From: Flavobacterium psychrophilum
GTDB lineage: Bacteria; Bacteroidota; Bacteroidia; Flavobacteriales; Flavobacteriaceae
DNA length: 7,386 bases
Assembly (NCBI GenBank): GCA_945897545.1
Contig: CAMDGJ010000139.1
Span: forward strand, 1 to 7,386
Direction: 5' to 3'
Shown here: positions 1-5,326 of the stretch, piece after piece
Layout of the letters: each line of letters opens with the position of its first letter
Position numbering within the stretch: position 1 is the first letter of the stretch
Notes under the pieces: generated by a model
Database searches by the model: none
Seen by the model: only the letters and a program-made list of their open reading frames with translations
What the model was told of the DNA's origin: nothing
Made by a program: the position numbers and the translations under genes

Positions 1-156
1 ATTAATTTTAGGGCTTTAGGCTGATTAATCATATATTTAAATGTGCGTTGAATACACTATAAATATACTGATTATCAGCTTATTAAACTAATTTATTGAA
101 AGATATTTCTTTCTTTTTTTATACTTTTTTCAACCCTTGATTCGCATTAGTTATAT

Positions 157-783
157 ATGAAATATTTCATACCCTTAGCGACAGGTAAATTTTATCATAT
201 TTTTAATCACGCCGTTGGAAGTGAAAAGCTTTTTAAACATGATGAAAATTATAGCTATTTTTTAAAAAAGTTCAATGAGTATATTAGCCCAATTGCTTCA
301 ACTTTTTCGTATGTTTTAATACCAAATCATTTCCATTTTTTGATTGAAATTAAAGATAAAAAGGAACTTTATGAAAGCTATCGAATACTGGAGTCAAATA
401 AAGAGTTTCCAAAAGTAAAACCTGAAACCGAAGTGGATTTTGAAAAATTTGTAATGCAACAGTTTAGTAATTTTTTCAATTGCTACACAAAATCGTTCAA
501 TAAGAAACACAACCGCAAAGGAGCACTTTTTATTGATTATTTAAGAAGAACATTGATTTCAGATGAAGAATATTTAAGAAATATGGTTTTGTATATTCAT
601 CAAAACCCTATTCATCATAAAATGTGTAATAAACTGGAAGATTGGAAATACTCATCGTACAATAGTTTATTATCTGAAAAACCAACGCTTTTAGAAAGAG
701 TGGAAGTTATAAATTGGTTTGGAGATATTGAAAATTTTATATTTATGCACACAACAAAGAATATTGAATATCCATCACTTTAA
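157..783 (+). CDS. REP-associated tyrosine transposase (RAYT), Y1/HUH single-strand transposase, IS200-like fold
   Basis: 208-residue protein of the Y1 transposase family (COG1943-like). Seen directly: the opening YHIFNHAVG (13-21), the metal-binding HUH motif as HFH at 58-60 within IPNHFHFLIE, the NRKGALF segment (119-125), the YIHQNP motif with candidate nucleophile Tyr146, and a WKYSSY segment near the C-terminus. These occur in the order expected for RAYTs, and length and motifs look intact. Family knowledge: such enzymes cut and join single-stranded DNA at REP hairpins through a 5'-phosphotyrosine link; many are single-copy and domesticated rather than active IS elements. No IS200/605-type partner gene (TnpB) is seen. 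The TAA stop lies in a short hairpin sequence repeated downstream, which supports the RAYT call over a plain IS transposase. No Shine-Dalgarno precedes the ATG. A weak promoter-like pair lies upstream (TTG at 96-98, TACTTTTT at 122-129, 23-base gap). Substrate assignment to the neighbouring hairpins is inference. Confidence 0.88.
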   Translation: MKYFIPLATGKFYHIFNHAVGSEKLFKHDENYSYFLKKFNEYISPIASTFSYVLIPNHFHFLIEIKDKKELYESYRILESNKEFPKVKPETEVDFEKFVMQQFSNFFNCYTKSFNKKHNRKGALFIDYLRRTLISDEEYLRNMVLYIHQNPIHHKMCNKLEDWKYSSYNSLLSEKPTLLERVEVINWFGDIENFIFMHTTKNIEYPSL

Positions 784-797
784 ACCTATATGGTTTA
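781..797. repeat. Short hairpin repeat overlapping the RAYT stop codon
   Basis: Arms TAAACC (781-786) and GGTTTA (792-797) with a 5-base loop. The TAA stop of the transposase is the first three bases of the left arm. Bases 782-796 match 819-833 at 14 of 15 positions, so this is a diverged copy of the left half of the larger palindrome downstream. Probably a member of a REP-like family; its genome-wide copy number cannot be judged here. Confidence 0.6.
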
Positions 798-818
798 AGA
801 TGTATGAGTAACAAAACA

Positions 819-851
819 AAACCTATAAGGTTTTAAAAACCTTATAGGTTT
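819..851. repeat. Perfect 33-base palindrome (REP-like hairpin) between RAYT and peptide transporter
   Basis: Arms of 16 bases (819-834 and 836-851) are exact reverse complements around a single central A at 835; each outer arm reads AAACCTATAAGGTTTT or its complement. The sequence style matches AAACCT...AGGTTT intergenic palindromes that I recall as common in flavobacterial genomes (recollection, not a search). It ends 21 bases before the transporter ATG, so it would sit in the transporter mRNA leader if transcription comes from upstream. It could also act as a weak terminator for the transposase gene, though the right arm is followed by TCTAATT rather than a clean T run. Confidence 0.8.
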
Positions 852-872
852 CTAATTAAAACAGCAACAACT

Positions 873-2384
873 ATGGAACAAACTTTAACGATCGAACAAA
901 TACAAAACTTCAAAGGCAAGTATCCCAAACAATTGTGGTACTTGTTTTTCAGTGAAATGTGGGAACGTTTCAGTTTCTATGGAATGCGCGGAATGTTGTA
1001 TGTTTTTATGGTCAGTCAATTGACTATGAAAGACACTGAAGCTAATTTGCAATATGGGGCTACCCAAGCCTGGGTATATGCCTTTACATTTATTGGAGGT
1101 TTATTTGCTGATAAAATTTTCGGGTTTAGAAAGTCCCTTTTTTGGGGCGGTTTATTGATGATTGTAGGCAGTGTTATTTTGGCGATTCATCCCAAAGAAT
1201 TTTTTTTCATTGGAGTAAGTTTTACAATTGTAGGGACTGGCTTTTTCAAACCTAACATTTCATCAATGGTTGGAAAACTATATAAAGATGATGACAATAG
1301 AAGAGATGCTGGTTTTTCATTATTCTATGCAGGAGTTAATCTTGGAGCATTAATTGGAGGATATATTTGTATTGCTGTCGCCAATGGAACGCTTTGGGAA
1401 TCATTAATTCCTGAAAATTTAAGATGGAATTTGGCCTTTGGATTTGCCTCTGTTGTAATGATTATAAGTTTGTTGACCTTCGTTCAAACCCAGAAATCAC
1501 TGGGGGAAATTGGTCTGTCACCTTTGGCACATATTGAAAAATCTAAAAGAAGAATTATAGAAATTAGTACCTATATAGGTTCATTATTGATAATTCCTGT
1601 AATAATGATAATGGTATCCAACACCACTTATACTGATTATTTTATGTATCTAATTGGACCTGGATCACTACTTTATTTAATCTATGAAATGAGAAGTTTT
1701 ACGCTGTCTGAAAATAAAAAATTAATAGCTGCCGTCGTTTTTATGTTATTCTCAATTGTTTTCTGGGCATTTTTTGAGCAAAGTGGTGGCTCCTTGAGCG
1801 CTTTTGCCGTAAACAATTTAGACAATACTATTTATGGTGTCAAATTAGATCCAAATGGAGTCAATAATTCTGCCAATTCATTATTTGTGATCGCTTTTGC
1901 AGCTTTGGTAGGATTAGTTTGGCTTTGGATGAGTAAAAGAAAACTGGAGCCAAATACCGTAATCAAATTCGGATTGGCATTTCTATTTCTGGCTGGAGGA
2001 TTCTGGATATTTTATTATACAAAATTCTTCGCCGATGCTGAGGGAAGAACTTCGTTAGGATTATTCACTTTTGGATGGTTTGTAATCACCTTCGGGGAGT
2101 TATGCTTGTCGCCAATAGGAATGTCAGCGATGACAAAACTGTCACCTCAAAAAACACAAGCTGTAATTATGGGAATGTGGTTTCTCGCCAGTGCTTACGG
2201 ACAGTATTTTGCAGGATTATTGGGTGCCAATATTGCAGACGCTTCCGAAAATGTTTCCAATGCTGAGAAACTAATAGTATACGCTGATGGCTACAAACAA
2301 TTAGCGATTTATGCCTTGATTGCGGGAATAGTTTTGATGTTAATTTCGCCAATAGTAAAAAAATTAATGCAAGAAGTAAAATAA
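873..2384 (+). CDS. Proton-coupled oligopeptide transporter (POT/PTR2 family, MFS)
   Basis: 503-residue inner-membrane symporter, the usual length for bacterial POT proteins, importing di- and tripeptides with protons. Signatures seen in order: ExxERF at 28-33 (EMWERF) in helix 1; the MFS-like loop GGLFADKIFGFRKS at 75-88; the PTR2 motif GTGFFKPNISS (121-131) with Lys126; FYAGVNLG (151-158); FWAFFEQSGG (297-306) with Glu302; and GELCLSPIG (408-416) with Glu409. These correspond to the proton- and peptide-binding residues known from PepT structures. Two extra hydrophobic stretches around 232-248 and 256-271 fit the HA/HB helix pair of bacterial members. The start at 873 is natural: helix 1 follows a short cytosolic tail of about 20 residues. 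No Shine-Dalgarno is present and I see no convincing promoter in the gap, so expression may come from upstream or from a poorly conserved promoter. Substrate range cannot be told from sequence. Confidence 0.95.
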   Translation: MEQTLTIEQIQNFKGKYPKQLWYLFFSEMWERFSFYGMRGMLYVFMVSQLTMKDTEANLQYGATQAWVYAFTFIGGLFADKIFGFRKSLFWGGLLMIVGSVILAIHPKEFFFIGVSFTIVGTGFFKPNISSMVGKLYKDDDNRRDAGFSLFYAGVNLGALIGGYICIAVANGTLWESLIPENLRWNLAFGFASVVMIISLLTFVQTQKSLGEIGLSPLAHIEKSKRRIIEISTYIGSLLIIPVIMIMVSNTTYTDYFMYLIGPGSLLYLIYEMRSFTLSENKKLIAAVVFMLFSIVFWAFFEQSGGSLSAFAVNNLDNTIYGVKLDPNGVNNSANSLFVIAFAALVGLVWLWMSKRKLEPNTVIKFGLAFLFLAGGFWIFYYTKFFADAEGRTSLGLFTFGWFVITFGELCLSPIGMSAMTKLSPQKTQAVIMGMWFLASAYGQYFAGLLGANIADASENVSNAEKLIVYADGYKQLAIYALIAGIVLMLISPIVKKLMQEVK

Positions 2385-2390
2385 TGGCAC

Positions 2391-2398
2391 TATATTTG
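2391..2398 (+). promoter_or_regulatory. Candidate -7 promoter element for the thioredoxin-like gene
   Basis: TATATTTG matches the Bacteroidetes -7 consensus TAnnTTTG exactly and lies 26 bases before the ATG, giving a predicted leader of roughly 20 bases. No good -33 TTG is found at the expected distance upstream, which falls in the last codons of the transporter. The match may let the small gene be transcribed independently of the transporter. Confidence 0.45.
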
Positions 2399-2424
2399 GA
2401 AAATAAATTTAAAAATTAAATAAA

Positions 2425-2886
2425 ATGAGAAAAATATTTATAATAGTTTTAGTAGTAGTGGGTTCGTTTGCCGTTGAAGCGCAGGAACTAAAATGGGAAA
2501 CAGACATCAATAAAGCGATATCAGTATCTAATAAATCAAAAAAACCAATGTTGTTATTCTTTACAGGAAGTGACTGGTGCGGATGGTGCATTCGTTTGCA
2601 AAAAGAAGTGTTGAAAACCCCTGAATTTGCAGCTTGGGCAAAGAAAAACGTAGTTTTGGTTGAATTAGATTATCCAAGAAAAACCGCCCAAGCAGAAGCA
2701 ATTAAGGCTCAAAATGCTGGATTACAAGAAGCATTCGCTATTCAAGGATTTCCGACCGTGTACTTTGCCACAGCGAAACAGAAAAATGGAAAACCAAGTT
2801 TCACAGGTATAGGAAGTACAGGTTATGTTGCTGGCGGACCACCGGCTTGGTTGGCAGTAGCTGATGATATTCTGAAAAAGAAATAA
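2425..2886 (+). CDS. Exported thioredoxin-fold protein with CGWC active site
   Basis: 153-residue protein. Residues 1-20 form a signal peptide: MRK, a hydrophobic core IFIIVLVVVGSF, and an end at AVEAQ, typical of flavobacterial Sec export to the periplasm. The mature part has the redox motif WCGWC (51-55, cysteines 52 and 55) after a beta-strand PMLLFFTGSD, and a cis-proline loop GFPTVYF with Pro110. It resembles the Thioredoxin_7/DsbD-gamma-like group of small thioredoxins rather than TlpA/ResA, since no AhpC/TSA-type insertion is visible. Likely role: a thiol-disulfide reductase or isomerase acting on envelope proteins; the partner is unknown. The gene starts 40 bases after the transporter stop, with no intervening terminator but with its own -7 element. 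It is convergent with comEC, and its stop is followed at once by a terminator hairpin. The start is supported by the signal peptide beginning at once and by an A-rich upstream tract common in this phylum. Confidence 0.92.
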   Translation: MRKIFIIVLVVVGSFAVEAQELKWETDINKAISVSNKSKKPMLLFFTGSDWCGWCIRLQKEVLKTPEFAAWAKKNVVLVELDYPRKTAQAEAIKAQNAGLQEAFAIQGFPTVYFATAKQKNGKPSFTGIGSTGYVAGGPPAWLAVADDILKKK

Positions 2887-2888
2887 TT

Positions 2889-4925
2889 TCATTCAATTCT
2901 ATAAAATCCCTTTTCACTTGTTGCGTGAAAAGGGATTTTTTCTTTAATACAAGTAGCTTTCCACAATTTTTGAATCGTTCTATAATTCGAAGCATCGGCC
3001 ACAACAAACTTGGGTTTTGTGGTTTGCAAAAAACGTTCTACATTTATTTTTGGTGATTGCGTAAAAAGGACAATATCCGGACGAATATCTATTGGATAAA
3101 TTCCCAAACCATCAACAATCAGAATCTTGTTTCCGTTATAATAGATCAAATTCTGCAAAGTCTTTTTGGATTTTAAATTACTGAAATTCCCCATAGAATA
3201 GGAAGCAAGCGCCCTGTTTTTTGATGCTGACTTTAAAATACTATCATTAGCATAAAGTGTTATAGTTTCTCCTTTTCGTTCTGCAATCATAGTACTTTTT
3301 TTAGCATTAAAAATAACCAGTTCACTCTGGATTTGAATCCTTCGATGTGTTTCGAAATAGGTAATCTGGAAAATAATTATGGAAATCAAAGTCAAAGCAA
3401 GCCTATTGAAACTAGGCTTCTTGAACCAAATAATGGTTGCGATCAGCAATAAATATACACTCAACATCAACTGCCAATTGAACGGAATCTCCTGAATGAT
3501 AAATTGCTCCAAGGAAGCAATCGAGTTGATGATTTTATTCAAAATAAAAATACTCCACTCTAATGATTTGGCGAGAAACAACGGGACAAAGTCGAAAGCC
3601 GCCAAAACCATTACCAAAACACCCAAAGCCATAATCAAACTTAAAAAAGGAATTATGACTAAATTAGTGACGAAAAACAAGCCTGGAAATTGGTGAAAAT
3701 AATAAATACTCAACGGAAAAGCACCAATTTGAGCAGCCAAAGAAACCGTCAAAATTTCCCAAAAATAGTTGACAATGACATTTTTGGGAGTCCAAAGTTG
3801 AGCCAATAAAGGTTGCAACCAAAGAATAAAAAACAAAGCAACGTAACTCAACTGGAAACCCACATCAAACAAAAAGGAAGGTTGAACTAATAAAATCAAC
3901 AGCATCGAAACTAATAAAGTGTGAAAAATATTAGTGCATCTTCGCAAATACATTCCAATGGCGACAAACGAGAACATTGTAACCGAACGAAGCACGGATG
4001 GAGCCAATCCAGCAATCAACCCAAAGGAAGCCAATGAAGCTAGAATATTAATTAGTTTTATAAACGAACCACGACGCGTGTTGGGAAATGGTTTTAAAAG
4101 AAACGTGACAAACAACAAAATAAACCCAATATGCAATCCCGAAACCGACAAAATATGCACAGCACCTGCAAATTGATAATCCCTTATAATTTCCGGGGAA
4201 ATATCCTGTTGTTGTCCTAAAATTAAAGCAATGGCAACATTGAGTTCAGCCTTGTTGAAACTGCTTTTCTCTAAGTTCCGAATGATTTTGGTTCGTAGCT
4301 TTGAGGTGTAATACCAAACATCTTTTTCAATGTAAGAACCTATTTTGATTTCGGCTGCATCAGTATACATCTGGGCATAGATCTGTTTGCCTTCAAGGTA
4401 TTTGCCATAATCAAATTGGTTGGGATTTTTCGCCGGACCACTTTTATATAAACTCCCCTTGATTTGCAAATGACTGCCAATGTCGAACGAATGATTCATG
4501 CTGTCTTTTCGAACGTTCAGTAGCAATCTACCAGTTTTTACAACATCGTCCACTTGGTCAACAAGAACAATATAACGGTCGTTGTATGCTGTACTCCTCA
4601 ACTTTTCCCGAACACTAACAGCAACTAAATGCGGTTTGTCGAAAATGGCTGTATTATGAATATAATTGCTTTGCTGAAAAGAATTCGTGTGGATGATTTG
4701 GGTGCTGGCTCCAATACCAAAAGCCAGAAAATAAGTGGCCAACCCAAAATAAATTGGATTTATAAAATCTCTTTTCGAAACTAAAAAAGCTACGGAAGAT
4801 GTACAAATAAAAAAGAAAAGGAAAGCAAATACAATTTGCGGATTGGGCTGAAAATAATACGCAACAAGAATACCTGCCAAAAAAACAATCGTTATTCTCG
4901 TTAAAGGGAATTGCAGTACTTTCAT
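2889..4925 (-). CDS. comEC: ComEC/Rec2 family competence protein (DNA-uptake channel) with degenerate C-terminal domain
   Basis: 678-residue polytopic inner-membrane protein; the family moves single-stranded DNA into the cytoplasm during natural transformation. From the N-terminus: three membrane segments (about 9-75), a soluble OB-like/DUF4131 region (about 95-200), then the ComEC core with the hallmark GAVHILSVSGLHIG (about 254-267), GLAPSVLRS (306-314), DVGFQLSYVA (354-363) and FPLSIYYFHQFP followed by TNLVIIP. The tail after about residue 530 occupies the place of the metallo-beta-lactamase-like domain but shows no HxHxDH metal motif, so nuclease activity is unlikely there. I chose the ATG at 4925 because AAAAGG lies 6 bases upstream of it and the first membrane helix follows directly. 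An in-frame ATG at 4991 would add 22 residues that read through an intergenic hairpin and is unlikely. The stop is 2 bases from that of the convergent thioredoxin-like gene. Confidence 0.9.
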   Translation of the reverse strand: MKVLQFPLTRITIVFLAGILVAYYFQPNPQIVFAFLFFFICTSSVAFLVSKRDFINPIYFGLATYFLAFGIGASTQIIHTNSFQQSNYIHNTAIFDKPHLVAVSVREKLRSTAYNDRYIVLVDQVDDVVKTGRLLLNVRKDSMNHSFDIGSHLQIKGSLYKSGPAKNPNQFDYGKYLEGKQIYAQMYTDAAEIKIGSYIEKDVWYYTSKLRTKIIRNLEKSSFNKAELNVAIALILGQQQDISPEIIRDYQFAGAVHILSVSGLHIGFILLFVTFLLKPFPNTRRGSFIKLINILASLASFGLIAGLAPSVLRSVTMFSFVAIGMYLRRCTNIFHTLLVSMLLILLVQPSFLFDVGFQLSYVALFFILWLQPLLAQLWTPKNVIVNYFWEILTVSLAAQIGAFPLSIYYFHQFPGLFFVTNLVIIPFLSLIMALGVLVMVLAAFDFVPLFLAKSLEWSIFILNKIINSIASLEQFIIQEIPFNWQLMLSVYLLLIATIIWFKKPSFNRLALTLISIIIFQITYFETHRRIQIQSELVIFNAKKSTMIAERKGETITLYANDSILKSASKNRALASYSMGNFSNLKSKKTLQNLIYYNGNKILIVDGLGIYPIDIRPDIVLFTQSPKINVERFLQTTKPKFVVADASNYRTIQKLWKATCIKEKIPFHATSEKGFYRIE
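2903..2941 (+). terminator. Rho-independent terminator of the thioredoxin-like gene, inside the comEC 3' end
   Basis: A perfect 15-base stem (2903-2917 with 2925-2939, core AATCCCTTTTCAC) and a 7-base loop, followed by a run of six T (2936-2941) then CTTTA. It begins 17 bases after the thioredoxin stop. It lies wholly within the convergent comEC frame, covering roughly codons 663-675 of 678. On the opposite strand the stem is followed by TTTTATAG, a poorer U tract, so it looks mainly directed to the + strand. Confidence 0.85.
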
Positions 4926-4953
4926 AAATTGCCTTTTATTGTTTCTTATCGGC

Positions 4954-4973
4954 CTCCCGATGGGTATCGGGAG
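4954..4973. repeat. Strong GC-rich hairpin in the comEC leader
   Basis: Arms CTCCCGAT (4954-4961) and ATCGGGAG (4966-4973) with a GGGT loop. It stands out by G+C content from its surroundings and lies 28 bases before the chosen comEC ATG on the minus strand. CTCCCGAT/ATCGGGAG palindromes are, to my recollection, a frequent intergenic repeat in Flavobacterium. It may be a mobile REP-like element; an effect on comEC mRNA folding or translation is possible but unproven. Confidence 0.7.
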
Positions 4974-5044
4974 TAATTCGCATATCAGCATTTGACTGTA
5001 GTAACTCCTAATTGGCTTACGCTCATTTCATAGTCTTAAAAGTA

Positions 5045-5052
5045 CAAATTTA
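5045..5052 (-). promoter_or_regulatory. Candidate -7 promoter element for comEC
   Basis: Read on the minus strand the bases are TAAATTTG, an exact TAnnTTTG match. No TTG is found at the usual -33 distance, so support rests on one element. Use of it would give a leader of about 110 bases containing the hairpin at 4954-4973. Confidence 0.35.
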
Positions 5053-5177
5053 TTGATTCGAAATCTCATTGCTTTTTACCGACCTTTTAGAACTGCCAAA
5101 AAGTAATAAAGCACTGATTTTTAAGTGATAAAAAAATTATCAACACTATAAAGTTATCGCGTAAATAATAAAAAACA

Positions 5178-5211
5178 TTTTTGTTAAATTACTTAAAATT
5201 ACATACTTTTA
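5178..5211 (+). promoter_or_regulatory. Candidate promoter for the large surface-protein gene
   Basis: A -33-like TTTTTG (5178-5183) and a -7-like TACTTTTA (5204-5211, one base off TAnnTTTG) are 20 bases apart, as expected for the Bacteroidetes housekeeping sigma factor. Initiation near 5218 would leave a leader of about 110 bases before the ATG at 5327. AT-rich background makes chance matches likely. Confidence 0.4.
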
Positions 5212-5326
5212 TATGTTATTTAACCTAAATAATCATTTGCAAATAATTTAACTAAAAATAGTTGCGACTAAGCTATAGCCAAAAAAAGCTCAAATAAAGT
5301 ATATTGTTAAAATTTAGACTTCTTAT

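Larger units (their letters stand above)
4926..5326. other. Divergent intergenic region between comEC and the surface-protein gene
   Basis: 401 AT-rich bases without a credible gene. They hold the hairpin at 4954-4973, a minus-strand -7 match at 5045-5052, and a plus-strand promoter candidate at 5178-5211. Two short palindromes lie in the presumed leader of the plus-strand gene: ATTTGCAAAT at 5235-5244 and GCTATAGC at 5272-5279. Apart from these I see no RNA gene, riboswitch or coding remnant. Confidence 0.6.

Noticed and set aside
68..78. Short palindrome CTGATTATCAG upstream of the transposase, near TGATTAATCA at 22-31
   Set aside because: Arms of 5 bases in AT-rich DNA are expected by chance, and neither resembles the 3' hairpin repeats.
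1569..1580. Perfect palindrome ACCTATATAGGT, similar to the intergenic hairpin repeats
   Set aside because: It lies within the transporter coding region (around STYIGS), is only 12 bases and AT-rich, and is most likely coincidence.
2075..2352. Small ORFs on both strands near the end of the transporter gene
   Set aside because: They are alternative frames of conserved POT coding sequence containing the GELCLSPIG region.
2801..3007. Minus-strand ORF of 68 codons across the thioredoxin/comEC junction
   Set aside because: It overlaps both real genes in another frame and covers the terminator hairpin, with no domain or signal.
3496..4176. Plus-strand ORFs at 3496-3696 and 3934-4176
   Set aside because: Both lie inside comEC on the opposite strand and read as Lys/Asn/Ile-rich shadow sequence.
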